A stretch of 64,000 nt of DNA. Source: Hydractinia symbiolongicarpus (taxonomy: Eukaryota > Cnidaria > Hydrozoa > Anthoathecata > Hydractiniidae). Below the pieces are notes generated by a model. That model was not told the DNA's origin. It saw only the letters and a program-made list of their open reading frames with translations, and searched no databases. The stretch is taken from NCBI RefSeq assembly GCF_029227915.1, contig NC_079887.1:3534001-3598000 (forward strand), in the 5' to 3' direction. Shown piece by piece: positions 11,559-26,125 of the stretch (positions are counted from its first letter, which is position 1; each line of letters starts with the position of its first letter). The position numbers and the translations under genes were made by a program.

Positions 11559-14500
11559 CATTTTTGAAAACTACAAGTCTCATGCGTTTTAGTGGTGAAA
11601 AAATAATTTAAAAAATCGTTCGGGAAATCAATTTACTCCCTGGGTACTTTCCTTGTATACTTTTGACTGTACGGGCCGAGTCCGGGATTTACGGGAAGTC
11701 GCGGGTTTTCGTTTGCCGGCAATTAAACTCCTTTTATTTAGCGTCTCATCAAAAATGAAAACATTTTTAAAAACTACAAGTCTCATGGGCTTTAGTGGTG
11801 AAATAATAATTTAAAAAATCGTTCTGGAAATGAGTTTACTCACAGGGCACTTTCTTTGTATACATTCGACTATACGGGACAAGCCCGGGATTTACGGGAA
11901 ATCGCGAGTTTTCGTTTGCCGGCGATTAACCCTCTTTCATTAAGCGTCTCATTAAAAATGAAAACATTTTTGAAAACTACAAGTCTCATTCGTTCTAGTG
12001 GTGCAGAAATAATTTAAAAAATCGTTCGGGAAATCAGTTTACTCCCTGGGTACTTTCTTTGTATACATTCAACTATACGGGCCAAGCCCGGGATTTACGG
12101 GAAATCGCGGTTTTTCGTTTGCCGGCAATTAAACTTTTTTTATTCAGCGTCTCATCAAAAATGAAAACACTTTTGAAAACTACAAGTCTCATGCGTTTTA
12201 GTGGTGAAAAAATAATTCAAAAAATCGTTCGGGAAATGAGTTTTCTCCCTAGGTACTTTCTTTGTACACTTTTGACTATACGGGCCAAGCCCGGGATTTA
12301 CGGAAAATCGCGGGTTTTCGTTTGCCGGCGATTAAACTTCTTTTATTCAGCGTCTCATCAAAAATGAAAACATTTTTAAAAACAACAAGTCTCATGGGCT
12401 TTAGTAGTGAAATAATAATTTAAAAAATCGTTCGGCAAATGAGTTTACTCCCTGGGTACTTTCTTTATATACATTCAACTATACGGGCCAAGCCCGGAAC
12501 TTACGGGAAATTGCGGGTTTTCGTTTGCCGGCAATTAAACTTCTTTTATTCAGCGTCTCATCAAAAATGAAAACATTTTTAAAAACTACAAGTCTCATGG
12601 GCTTTAGTGGTGAAATAATAATTTAAAAAATCGTTCTGGAAATGAGTTTACTCACAGGGCACTTTCTTTGTATACATTCGACTATACGGGACAAGCCCGG
12701 GATTCACGAGAAATCACGAGTTTTCGTTTGCCGGCGATTAACCCTCTTTAATTAAGCGTCTCATTAAAAATGAAAACATTTTTAAAAACTACAAGTCTCA
12801 TGGGCTTTAGTGGAGAAATAATAATTCAAAAAATCGTTCGGGTAATGAGTTTACTCCCTGGGTACTTTTTTTGTATAATTTTGACTATACGGGCCGAGTC
12901 AGGGATTTACGGGAAATCGCAGGTTTTCGTTTGCCGGCGATTAAACTCCTTTTATTTAGCGTCTCATCAAAAATGAAAACAATTTTAAAAACTACAAGTG
13001 TCATGGGCTTTAGTGGTGAAATAATAATTTAAAAAATCGTTCTGGAAATGAGTTTACTCCCTGGGTAGTTTCTTTGTATACTTTTGACTATACGGGCCGA
13101 GTCCGGGATTTACGGGAAATCGCAGGTTTTTGTTTGCCGGCGATTAAACTTCTTTTATTCAGCGTCTCATAAAAAATGAAAACATTTTTGAAAACTACAA
13201 GTCTCATGCGTTTTAGTGGTAAAAAATAATTTAAAAAATCGTTCGGGAAATCAGTTTACTCCCTGGGTACTTTGCTTGTATACTTTTGACTATACGGGCC
13301 GAGTCCGGGATTTACGGGAAGTCGCGGGTTTTCGTTTGCCGGCGATTAAACTCCTTTTATTTAGCGTCTCATCAAAAATGAAAACATTTTTAAAAACTAC
13401 AAGTCTCATGGGCTTTAGTGGTGAAATAATAATTTAAAAAATCGTTCTGGAAATGAGTTTACTCACAGAGTACTTTCTTTGTATACATTCGACTATACGG
13501 GACAAGCCCGGGATTTACGGGAAATCGCGAGTTTTCGTTTGCCGGCGATTAACCCTCTTTCATTAAGCGTCTCATTAAAAATGAAAACATTTTTGAAAAC
13601 TACAAGTCTCATTTGTTCTAGTGGTGCAGAAATAATTTAAAAAATCGTTCGGGAAATCAGTTTACTCCCTGGGTACTTTCTTTATATACATTCAACTATA
13701 CGGGCCAAGCCCGGGATTTACGAGAAATCGCGGGTTTTCGTTTGCCGGCAATTAAACTTCTTTTATTTAGCGTCTCATTAAAAATGAAAACACTTTTGAA
13801 AACTACAAGTCTCATGCGTTTTAGTGGTGAAAAAATAATTCAAAAATCGTTCGGGAAATGAGTTTTCTTCCTAGGTACTTTCTTTGTATACTTTTGACTA
13901 TACGGGCCAAGCCCGGGATTTACGGGAAATCGCGGGTTTTCGTTTGCCGGCGATTAAACGTCTTTTATTCAGCGTCTCATCAAAAATGAAAACATTTTTA
14001 AAAACAACAAGTCTCATGGGCTTTAGTAGTGAAATAATAATTTAAAAAATCGTTCGGCAAATGAGTTTACTCCCTGGGTACTTTCTTTATATACATTCAA
14101 CTATACGGGCCAAGCCCTGGATTTACGGGAAATCGCGGGTTTTCGTTTGCCGGCAATTAAACTTCTTTTATTCAGCGTCTCATCAAAAATGAAAACACTT
14201 TTGAAAACTACAAGTCTCATTGGCTTTAGTGGTGAAATAATAATTTGAAAAATCGTTCGGGAAATGAGTTTACTCTCTGGTTAATTTCTTTGTATACTTT
14301 TGACTTTACGGGCCGAGTCCGGGATTTACGGGAAATCGCAGGTTTTTGTTTGCCGGCGATTAAACTTCTTTTATTCAGCGTCTCATCAAAAATGAAAACA
14401 TTTTTGAAAACTACAAGTCTCATGCGTTTTAGTGGTGAAAAAATAATTTAAAAAATCGTTCGGGAAATCAATTTACTCCCTGGGTACTTTCCTTGTATAC

Positions 14501-16631
14501 TTTTGACTGTACGGGCCGAGTCCGGGATTTACGGGAAGTCGCGGGTTTTCGTTTGCCGGCAATTAAACTCCTTTTATTTAGCGTCTCATCAAAAATGAAA
14601 ACATTTTTAAAAACTACAAGTCTCATGGGCTTTAGTGGTGAAATAATAATTTAAAAAATCGTTCTGGAAATGAGTTTACTCACAGGGCACTTTCTTTGTA
14701 TACATTCGACTATACGGGACAAGCCCGGGATTTACGGGAAATCGCGAGTTTTCGTTTGCCGGCGATTAACCCTCTTTCATTAAGCGTCTCATTAAAAATG
14801 AAAACATTTTTGAAAACTACAAGTCTCATTCGTTCTAGTGGTGCAGAAATAATTTAAAAAATCGTTCGGGAAATGAGTTTACTCCCTGGGTATTTTCTTT
14901 GTATACATTCAACTATACGGGCCAAGCCCGGGATTTACGGGAAATCGCGGTTTTTCGTTTGCCGGCAATTAAACTTTTTTTATTCAGCGTCTCATCAAAA
15001 ATGAAAACACTTTTGAAAACTACAAGTCTCATGCGTTTTAGTGGTGAAAAAATAATTCAAAAAATCGTTCGGGAAATGAGTTTTCTCCCTAGGTACTTTC
15101 TTTGTACACTTTTGACTATACGGGCCAAGCCCGGGATTTACGGAAAATCGCGGGTTTTCGTTTGCCGGCGATTAAACTTCTTTTATTCAGCGTCTCATCA
15201 AAAATGAAAACATTTTTAAAAACAACAAGTCTCATGGGCTTTAGTAGTGAAATAATAATTTAAAAAATCGTTCGGCAAATGAGTTTACTCCCTGGGTACT
15301 TTCTTTATATACATTCAACTATACGGGCCAAGCCCGGAATTTACGGGAAATCGCGGGTTTTCGTTTGCCGGCAATTAAACTTCTTTTATTCAGCGTCTCA
15401 TCAAAAATGAAAACATTTTTAAAAACTACAAGTCTCATGGGCTTTAGTGGTGAAATAATAATTTAAAAAATCGTTCTGGAAATGAGTTTACTCACAGGGC
15501 ACTTTCTTTGTATACATTCGACTATACGGGACAAGCCCGGGATTCACGAGAAATCACGAGTTTTCGTTTGCCGGCGATTAACCCTCTTTAATTAAGCGTC
15601 TCATTAAAAATGAAAACGTTTTTGAAAACTACAAATCTCATGCGTTTCAGTGGTGAAATAATAATTTAAAAAATCGTTCGGCAAATGAGTTTACTTCCTG
15701 GGTACTTTCTTTGCATACTTTTGACTATACGGGCCGAGTCCGGGATTTACGGGAAATCGCAGGTTTTCGGTTGCCGGCGATTAAACTTCTTTTATTCAGC
15801 GTCTCATCAAAAATGAAAACATTTTTGAAAACTACAAATCTCATGCGTTTCAGTGGTGAAAAAAAATTTTAAAAAATCGTTCGGGAAATGAGTTTACTCC
15901 CTGGGTACTTTCTTTGTATACTTTTGACTATACGGGCCGAGTCCTGGGTTTACGGGAAATGGCGGGTTTTCGTTTGCCGGCGATTAAACTCCTTTTATTC
16001 AGCGTCTCATCAAAAATGAAAACATTTTTAAAAACTACAAGTCTCATGGGCTTTAGTGGTGAAATAATAATTTAAGAAATCGTTCGGGAAATGAGTTTAC
16101 TCCCTGGGTACTTTCTTTGTATACTTTTGACTATACGGGCCGAGTCCGGGATTTACGGGAAATCGCAGGTTTTCGTTTGCCGGCGATTAAACTTCTTTCA
16201 TTCAGCGTCTCATCAAAAATGAAAACATATTTGAAAACTACAAGTCTCATGCGTTTTTGTGGTGAAAAGATAATTTAAAAAATCGTTCTGGAAATGAGTT
16301 TACTCCCTGGGTACTTTCCTTGTATACTTTTGACTATACGGGCCGAGTATGGGATTAACGGGAAGTCGCGGGTTTTCGTTTGCCGGCGATTAAACTTCTT
16401 TTATTCAGCGTCTCATCAAAAAAGAAAAGATTTTTGAAAACTACAAGTCTCATGCGTTTTAGTGGTGAAAAAATAATTTAAAAAATCGTTCGGGAAATCA
16501 GTTTACTCCCTGGGTACTTTCCTTGTATACTTTTGACTATACGGGCCGAGTTCGGGATTTACGGGAAGTCGCGGGTTTTCGTTTGCCGGCGATTAAACTT
16601 CTTTTATTCAGCGTCTCATCAAAAATGAAAA
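11559..16631 (+). repeat. Mosaic satellite with 14-monomer (2,840 bp) spacing
   Basis: Segments around 11,386-12,760 recur near 14,226-15,600 at an offset of 2,840 bp (14 x 203 minus 2), and the same order occurs near 225-1,610 and 4,894-6,280. At about 12,770 the array jumps to the order seen near 7,500. At about 15,610 it instead follows the order seen near 6,280. The stretch is a patchwork of earlier units and contains no gene. Confidence 0.75.
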
Positions 16632-17847
16632 CATTTTTAAAAACTACAAGTCTCATGGGCTTTAGTGGAGAAATAATAATTCAAAAAATCGTTCGGGTAA
16701 TGAGTTTACTCCCTGGGTACTTTTTTTGTATAATTTTGACTATACGGGCCGAGTCAGGGATTTACGGGAAATCGCAGGTTTTCGTTTGCCGGCGATTAAA
16801 CTCCTTTTATTTAGCGTCTCATCAAAAATGAAAACGATTTTAAAAACTACAAGTGTCATGGGCTTTAGTGGTGAAATAATAATTTAAAAAATCGTTCTGG
16901 AAATGAGTTTACTCCCTGGGTAGTTTCTTTGTATACTTTTGACTATACGGGCCGAGTCCGGGATTTACGGGAAATCGCAGGTTTTTGTTTGCCGGCGATT
17001 AAACTTCTTTTATTCAGCGTCTCATAAAAAATGAAAACATTTTTGAAAACTACAAGTCTCATGCGTTTTAGTGGTAAAAAATAATTTAAAAAATCGTTCG
17101 GGAAATCAGTTTACTCCCTGGGTACTTTCCTTGTATACTTTTGACTATACGGGCCGAGTCCGGGATTTACGGGAAGTCGCGGGTTTTCGTTTGCCGGCGA
17201 TTAAACTCCTTTTATTTAGCGTCTCATCAAAAATGAAAACATTTTTAAAAACTACAAGTCTCATGGGCTTTAGTGGAGAAATAATAATTCAAAAAATCGT
17301 TCGGGTAATGAGTTTACTCCCTGGGTACTTTTTTTGTATAATTTTGACTATACGGGCCGAGTCAGGGATTTACGGGAAATCGCAGGTTTTCGTTTGCCGG
17401 CGATTAAACTCCTTTTATTTAGCGTCTCATCAAAAATGAAAACGATTTTAAAAACTACAAGTGTCATGGGCTTTAGTGGTGAAATAATAATTTAAAAAAT
17501 CGTTCTGGAAATGAGTTTACTCCCTGGGTAGTTTCTTTGTATACTTTTGACTATACGGGCCGAGTCCGGGATTTACGGGAAATCGCAGGTTTTTGTTTGC
17601 CGGCGATTAAACTTCTTTTATTCAGCGTCTCATAAAAAATGAAAACATTTTTGAAAACTACAAGTCTCATGCGTTTTAGTGGTAAAAAATAATTTAAAAA
17701 ATCGTTCGGGAAATCAGTTTACTCCCTGGGTACTTTCCTTGTATACTTTTGACTATACGGGCCGAGTCCGGGATTTACGGGAAGTCGCGGGTTTTCGTTT
17801 GCCGGCGATTAAACTCCTTTTATTTAGCGTCTCATCAAAAATGAAAA
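16632..17847 (+). repeat. Tandem duplication of three monomers (2 x 608 bp)
   Basis: 16632-17239 is repeated at 17240-17847, offset 608 bp (3 x 203 minus 1). Both copies share the ggagaaataataattc variant, aagtgtcatggg and cataaaaaatg. The second copy ends where the next monomer changes from gtggag to gtggtg. Confidence 0.85.
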
Positions 17848-20800
17848 CATTTTTAAAAACTACAAGTCTCATGGGCTTTAGTGGTGAAATAATAATTTAA
17901 AAAATCGTTCTGGAAATGAGTTTACTCACAGAGTACTTTCTTTGTATACATTCGACTATACGGGACAAGCCTGGGATTTACGGGAAATCGCGAGTTTTCG
18001 TTTGCCGGCGATTAACCCTCTTTCATTAAGCGTCTCATTAAAAATGAAAACATTTTTGAAAACTACAAGTCTCATTTGTTCTAGTGGTGCAGAAATAATT
18101 TAAAAAATCGTTCGGGAAATCAGTTTACTCCCTGGGTACTTTCTTTATATACATTCAACTATACGGGCCAAGCCCGGGATTTACGAGAAATCGCGGGTTT
18201 TCGTTTGCCGGCAATTAAACTTCTTTTATTTAGCGTCTCATTAAAAATGAAAACACTTTTGAAAACTACAAGTCTCATGCGTTTTAGTGGTGAAAAAATA
18301 ATTCAAAAATCGTTCGGGAAATGAGTTTTCTTCCTAGGTACTTTCTTTGTATACTTTTGACTATACGGGCCAAGCCCGGGATTTACGGGAAATCGCGGGT
18401 TTTCGTTTGCCGGCGATTAAACGTCTTTTATTCAGCGTCTCATCAAAAATGAAAACATTTTTAAAAACAACAAGTCTCATGGGCTTTAGTAGTGAAATAA
18501 TAATTTAAAAAATCGTTCGGCAAATGAGTTTACTCCCTGGGTACTTTCTTTATATACATTCAACTATACGGGCCAAGCCCGGGATTTACGGGAAATTGCG
18601 GGTTTTCGTTTGCCGGCAATTAAACTTCTTTTATTCAGCGTCTCATCATAAATGAAAACACTTTTGAAAACTACAAGTCTCATGCGTTTTAGTGGTGAAA
18701 AAATAATTCAAAAAATCGTTCGGGAAATGAGTTTTCTCCCTGGGTACTTTCTTTGTATACTTTTGACTATACGGGCCGAGTCAGGGATTTACGGGAAATC
18801 GCGGGTTTTCGTTTGCCGGCGATTAAACGTCTTTTATTCAGCGTCTCATCAAAAATGAAAACATTTTTAAAAACAACAAGTCTCATGGGCTTTAGTAGTG
18901 AAATAATAATTTAAAAAATCGTTCGGCAAATGAGTTTACTCCCTGGGTACTTTCTTTATATACATTCAACTATACGGGCCAAGCCCGGGATTTACGGGAA
19001 ATTGCGGGTTTTCGTTTGCCGGCAATTAAACTTCTTTTATTCAGCGTCTCATCAAAAATGAAAACACTTTTGAAAACTACAAGTCTCATGCGTTTTAGTA
19101 GTGAAATAATAATTTAAAAAATCGTTCGGCAAATGAGTTTACTTCCTGGGTACTTTCTTTGTATACTTTTGACTATACGGGCCGAGTCCGGGATTTACGG
19201 GAAATCGCAGGTTTTCGTTTGCCGGCGATTAAACTTCTTTCATTCAGCGTCTCATCAAAAATGAAAACATATTTGAAAACTACAAGTCTCATGCGTTTTT
19301 GTGGTGAAAAGATAATTTAAAAAATCGTTCTGGAAATGAGTTTACTCCCTGAGTACTTTCTTTGTATACTTTTGACTATACGGGCCGAGTCTGGGATTTA
19401 CGGGAAATCGCAGGTTTTTGTTTGCCGGCGATTAAACTTCTTTTATTCAGCGTCTCATCAAAAATGAAAACATTTTTGAAAACTATAAGTCTCATGCGTT
19501 TTAGTGGTGGAAAAATAATTTAAAAAATCGTTCGGGAAATGAGTTTACTCCCTGGGTACTTTCCTTGTATACTTTTGACTATACGGGCCGAGTATGGGAT
19601 TAACGGGAAGTCGCGGGTTTTCGTTTGCCGGCGATTAAACTTCTTTTATTCAGCGTCTCATCAAAAATGAAAACATTTTTAAAAACTACAAGTCTCATGG
19701 GCTTTAGTGGAGAAATAATAATTCAAAAAATCGTTCGGGTAATGAGTTTACTCCCTGGGTACTTTTTTTGTATAATTTTGACTATACGGGCCGAGTCAGG
19801 GATTTACGGGAAATCGCAGGTTTTCGTTTGCCGGCGATTAAACTCCTTTTATTTAGCGTCTCATCAAAAATGAAAACGATTTTAAAAACTACAAGTGTCA
19901 TGGGCTTTAGTGGTGAAATAATAATTTAAAAAATCGTTCTGGAAATGAGTTTACTCCCTGGGTAGTTTCTTTGTATACTTTTGACTATACGGGCCGAGTC
20001 CGGGATTTACGGGAAATCGCAGGTTTTTGTTTGCCGGCGATTAAACTTCTTTTATTCAGCGTCTCATAAAAAATGAAAACATTTTTGAAAACTACAAGTC
20101 TTATGCGTTTTAGTGGTAAAAAATAATTTAAAAAATCGTTCGGGAAATCAGTTTACTCCCTGGGTACTTTCCTTGTATACTTTTGACTATACGGGCCGAG
20201 TCAGGGATTTACGGGAAGTCGCGGGTTTTCGTTTGCCGGCGATTAAACTCCTTTTATTTAGCGTCTCATCAAAAATGAAAACATTTTTAAAAACTACAAG
20301 TCTCATGGGCTTTAGTGGTGAAATAATAATTTAAAAAATCGTTCTGGAAATGAGTTTACTCACAGAGTACTTTCTTTGTATACATTCGACTATACGGGAC
20401 AAGCCCGGGATTTACGGGAAATCGCGAGTTTTCGTTTGCCGGCGATTAACCCTCTTTCATTAAGCGTCTCATTAAAAATGAAAACATTTTTGAAAACTAC
20501 AAGTCTCATTTGTTCTAGTGGTGCAGAAATAATTTAAAAAATCGTTCGGGAAATCAGTTTACTCCCTGGGTACTTTCTTTATATACATTCAACTATACGG
20601 GCCAAGCCCGGGATTTACGAGAAATCGCGGGTTTTCGTTTGCCGGCAATTAAACTTCTTTTATTTAGCGTCTCATTAAAAATGAAAACACTTTTGAAAAC
20701 TACAAGTCTCATGCGTTTTAGTGGTGAAAAAATAATTCAAAAATCGTTCGGGAAATGAGTTTTCTTCCTAGGTACTTTCTTTGTATACTTTTGACTATAC

Positions 20801-21514
20801 GGGCCAAGCCCGGGATTTACGGGAAATCGCGGGTTTTCGTTTGCCGGCGATTAAACGTCTTTTATTCAGCGTCTCATCAAAAATGAAAACATTTTTAAAA
20901 ACAACAAGTCTCATGGGCTTTAGTAGTGAAATAATAATTTAAAAAATCGTTCGGCAAATGAGTTTACTCCCTGGGTACTTTCTTTATATACATTCAACTA
21001 TACGGGCCAAGCCCGGGATTTACGGGAAATTGCGGGTTTTCGTTTGCCGGCAATTAAACTTCTTTTATTCAGCGTCTCATCAAAAATGAAAACACTTTTG
21101 AAAACTACAAGTCTCATGCGTTTTAGTGGTGAAAAAATAATTCAAAAAATCGTTCGGGAAATGAGTTTTCTCCCTGGGTACTTTCTTTGTATACTTTTGA
21201 CTATACGGGCCGAGTCAGGGATTTACGGGAAATCGCGGGTTTTCGTTTGCCGGCGATTAAACGTCTTTTATTCAGCGTCTCATCAAAAATGAAAACATTT
21301 TTAAAAACAACAAGTCTCATGGGCTTTAATAGTGAAATAATAATTTAAAAAATCGTTCGGCAAATGAGTTTACTCCCTGGGTACTTTCTTTATATACATT
21401 CAACTATACGGGCCAAGCCCGGGATTTACGGGAAATTGCGGGTTTTCGTTTGCCGGCAATTAAACTTCTTTTATTCAGCGTCTCATCAAAAATGAAAACA
21501 CTTTTGAAAACTAC
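17240..21514 (+). repeat. 12-monomer HOR, second locus (offset 2,434 bp)
   Basis: 17,240-19,080 matches 19,674-21,514 at an offset of 2,434 bp, the same spacing as at 6.7-11.6 kb. The match starts near the ggagaaataataattc monomer and ends where 19,081 onward (gcgttttagtagtg) and 21,515 onward (cttgcgttttagtggtg) diverge. About 590 bp of the unit (19,081-19,673) has no equivalent at this offset. Confidence 0.78.
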
Positions 21515-22029
21515 AAGTCTCTTGCGTTTTAGTGGTGAAAAAATAATTCAAAAAATCGTTCGGGAAATGAGTTTTCTCCCTGGGTACTTTCTTTGTATAC
21601 TTTTGACTATACGGGCCGAGTCAAGGATTTACGGGAAATCGCAGGTTTTGTTTGCCGGCGATTCAACTCCTTTTATTTAGCGTCTCATCAAAAATGAAAA
21701 CATTTTTAAAAACTACAAGTCTCATGGGCTTTAGTGGTGAAATAATAATTTAAACAATCGTTCTGGAAATGAGTTTACTCACAGGGTACTTTCTTTGTAT
21801 ACATTCGACTATACGGGACAAGCCCGGAATTTACGGGAAATCGCGAGTTTTCGTTTGCCGGCGATTAACCCTCTTTCATTAAGCGTCTCATTAAAAATGA
21901 AAAATTTTTTGAAAACTACAAGTCTCATTCGTTCTAGTGGTGTAGAAATAATTTAAAAAATCGTTCGGGAAATCAGTTTACTCCCTGGGTACTTTCTTTA
22001 TATACATTCAACTATACGGGCCAAGCCCG

Positions 22030-25000
22030 GGATTTACGGGAAATCGCGGGTTTTCGTTTGCCGGCAATTAAACTTCTTTTATTCAGCGTCTCATCAAAAA
22101 TGAAAACACTTTTGAAAACTACAAGTCTCATGCGTTTTAGTGGTGAAAAAATAATTCAAAAAATCGTTCGGGGAATGAGTTTTCTCCCTAGGTACTTTCC
22201 TTGTATACTTTTGACTATACGGGCCAAGCCCGGGATTTACGGGAAATCGCGGGTTTTCGTTTGCCGGCGATTAAACTTCTTTTATTCAGCGTCTCATCAA
22301 AAATGAAAACATTTTTAAATACAACAAGTCTCATGGGCTTTAGTAGTGAAATAATAATTTAAAAAATCGTTCGGCAAATGAGTTTACTCCCTGGGTACTT
22401 TCTTTATATACATTCAACTATACGGGCCAAGCCCGGGATTTACGGGAAATCGCGGGTTTTCGTTTGCCGGCAATTAAACTTCTTTTATTCAGCGTCTCAT
22501 CAAAAATGAAAACACTTTTGAAAACTACAAGTCTCATGCGTTTTAGTGGTGAAAAAATAATTCAAAAAATCGTTCGGGAAATGAGTTTTCTCCCTGGGTA
22601 CTTTCTTTGTATACTTTTGACTATACGGGCCAAGCCCGGGATTTACGGGAAATCGCGGGTTTTCGTTTGCCGGCGATTAAACTTCTTTTATTCAGCGTCT
22701 CATCAAAAATGAAAACATTTTTAAAAACAACAAGTCTCATGGGCTTTAGTAGTGAAATAATAATTTAAAAAATCGTTCGGCAAATGAGTTTACTTCCTGG
22801 GTACTTTCTTTGTATACTTTTGACTATACGGGCCGAGTCCGGGATTTACGGAAAATCGCAGGTTTTCGTTTGCCGGCGATTAAACTTCTTTTATTCAGCG
22901 TCTCATCAAAAATGAAAACATTTTTGAAAACTACAAATCTCATGCGTTTTAGTGGTGAAAAAATAATTTAAAAAATCGTTCGGGAAATGACTTTACTCCC
23001 TGGGTACTTTCTTTGTATACTTTTGACTATACGGGCCGAGTCCGGGATTTACGGGAAATCGCAGGTTTTCGTTTACCGGCGATTAAACTTCTTTTATTCA
23101 GCGTCTCATCAAAAATGAAAACATTTTTGAAAACTACAAGTCTCATGCGTTTTAGTGGTGAAAAGATAATTTAAAAAATCGTTCTGGAAATGAGTTTACT
23201 CCCTGAGTACTTTCCTTGTATACTTTTGACTATACGGGCCGAGTCCGGGATTTACGGGAAGTCGCGGGTTTTCGTTTGCCGGCGATTAAACTCCTTTTAT
23301 TTAGCGTCACATCAAAAATGAAAACATTTTTAAAAACTACAAGTCTCATGGGCTTTAGTGGTGAAATAATAATTTAAAAAATCGTCTGGAAATGAGTTTA
23401 CTCACAGGGTACTTTCTTTGTATACATTCGACTATACGGGACAAGCCCGGGATTTACGGAAAATCGCGAGTTTTCGTTTGCCAGCGATTAACCCTCTTTC
23501 ATTAAGCGTCTCATTAAAAATGAAAACATTTTTGAAAACTACAAGTCTCATTCGTTCTAGTGGTGCAGAAATAATTTAAAAAATCGTTCGGGAAATCAGT
23601 TTACTCCCTGGGTACTTTCTTTATATACATTCAACTATACGGGCCAAGCCCGGGATTTACGGGAAATCGCGGGTTTTCGTTTGCCGGCAATTAAACTTCT
23701 TTTATTCAGCGTCTCATCAAAAACGAAAACACTTTTGAAAACTACAAGTCTCATGCGTTTTAGTGGTGAAAAAATAATTCAAAAAATCGTTCGGGAAATG
23801 AGTTTTCTCCCTGGGTACTTTCTTTGTATACTTTTGACTATACGGGCCGAGTCAGGGATTTACGGGAAATCGCAGGTTTTCGTTTGCCGGCGATTAAACT
23901 CCTTTTATTTAGCGTCTCATCAAAAATAAAAACAATTTTAAAAACTACAAGTCTCATGGGCTTTAGTGGTGAAATAATAATTTAAAAAATCGTTCTGGAA
24001 ATGAGTTTACTCACAGGGTACTTTCTTTGTATACATTCGACTATACGGGACAAGCCCGGAATTTACGGGAAATCGCGAGTTTTCGTTTGCCGGCGATGAA
24101 CCCTCTTTCATTATGCGTCTCATTAAAAATGAAAACATTTTTGAAAACTACAAGTCTCATTCGTTCTAGTGGTGCAGAAATAATTCAAAAAATCGTTCGG
24201 GAAATGAGTTTACTCTCTAGGTACTTTCTTTGTATACTTTTGACTATACAAGCCAAGCCCGGGATTTACGGGAAATCGCGGGTTTTCGTTTGCCGGCGAT
24301 TAAACTTCTTTTATTCAGCGTCTCATCAAAAATGAAAACATTTTTAAATACAACAAGTCTCATGGGCTTTAGTAGTGAAATAATAATTTAAAAAATCGTT
24401 CGGCAAATGAGTTTACTCCCTGGGTACTTTCTTTATATACATTCAACTATACGGGCCAAGCCCGGGATTTACGGGAAATCGCGGGTTTTCGTTTGCCGGC
24501 AATTAAACTTCTTTTATTCAGCGTCTCATCAAAAATGAAAACACTTTTGAAAACTACAAGTCTCATGCGTTTTAGTGGTGAAAAAATAATTCAAAAAATC
24601 GTTCGGGAAATGAGTTTTCTCCCTAGGTACTTTCTTTGTATACTTTTGACTATACGGGCCAAGCCCGGGATTTACGGGAAATCGCGGGTTTTCGTTTGCC
24701 GGCGATTAAACTTCTTTTATTCAGCGTCTCATCAAAAATGAAAACATTTTTAAATACAACAAGTCTCATGGGCTTTAGTAGTGAAATAATAATTTAAAAA
24801 ATCGTTCGGCAAATGAGTTTACTCCCTGGGTACTTTCTTTATATACATTCAACTATACGGGCCAAGCCCGGGATTTACGGGAAATCGCGGGTTTTCGTTT
24901 GCCGGCAATTAAACTTCTTTTATTCAGCGTCTCATCAAAAATGAAAACACTTTTGAAAACTACAAGTCTCATGCGTTTTAGTGGTGAAAAAATAATTCAA

Positions 25001-26125
25001 AAAATCGTTCGGGAAATGAGTTTTCTCCCTGGGTACTTTCTTTGTATACTTTTGACTATACGGGCCAAGCCCGGGATTTACGGGAAATCGCGGGTTTTCG
25101 TTTGCCGGCGATTAAACTTCTTTTATTCAGCGTCTCATCAAAAATGAAAACATTTTTAAAAACAACAAGTCTCATGGGCTTTAGTAGTGAAATAATAATT
25201 TAAAAAATCGTTCGGCAAATGAGTTTACTTCCTGGGTACTTTCTTTGTATACTTTTGACTATACGGGCCGAGTCCGGGATTTACGGAAAATCGCAGGTTT
25301 TCGTTTGCCGGCGATTAAACTTCTTTTATTCAGCGTCTCATCAAAAATGAAAACATTTTTGAAAACTACAAATCTCATGCGTTTTAGTGGTGAAAAAATA
25401 ATTTAAAAAATCGTTCGGGAAATGAGTTTACTCCCTGGGTACTTTCTTTGTATACTTTTGACTATACGGGCCGAGTCCGGGATTTACGGGAAATCGCAGG
25501 TTTTCGTTTGCCGGCGATTAAACTTCTTTTATTCAGCGTCTCATCAAAAATGAAAACATTTTTGAAAACTACAAGTCTCATGCGTTTTAGTGGTGAAAAG
25601 ATAATTTAAAAAATCGTTCTGGAAATGAGTTTACTCCCTGAGTACTTTCCTTGTATACTTTTGACTATACGGGCCGAGTCCGGGATTTACGGGAAGTCGC
25701 GGGTTTTCGTTTGCCGGCGATTAAACTCCTTTTATTTAGCGTCACATCAAAAATGAAAACATTTTTAAAAACTACAAGTCTCATGGGCTTTAGTGGTGAA
25801 ATAATAATTTAAAAAATCGTTCTGGAAATGAGTTTACTCACAGGGTACTTTCTTTGTATACATTCGACTATACGGGACAAGCCCGGGATTTACGGAAAAT
25901 CGCGAGTTTTCGTTTGCCAGCGATTAACCCTCTTTCATTAAGCGTCTCATTAAAAATGAAAACATTTTTGAAAACTACAAGTCTCATTCGTTCTAGTGGT
26001 GCAGAAATAATTTAAAAAATCGTTCGGGAAATCAGTTTACTCCCTGGGTACTTTCTTTATATACATTCAACTATACGGGCCAAGCCTGGGATTTACGGGA
26101 AATCGCGGGTTTTCGTTTGCCGGCG
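22030..26125 (+). repeat. 12-monomer HOR, third locus (offset 2,435 bp)
   Basis: 22,030-23,690 matches 24,465-26,125 at an offset of 2,435 bp. Shared variants include ttaaatacaac, gcgtcacatc and tttgccagcg. Inside it, monomers alternate strictly between two types with a 406-bp period (for example 22,058 and 22,464; 24,493 and 24,899), so dimers are nested in the 12-mer. Confidence 0.8.
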
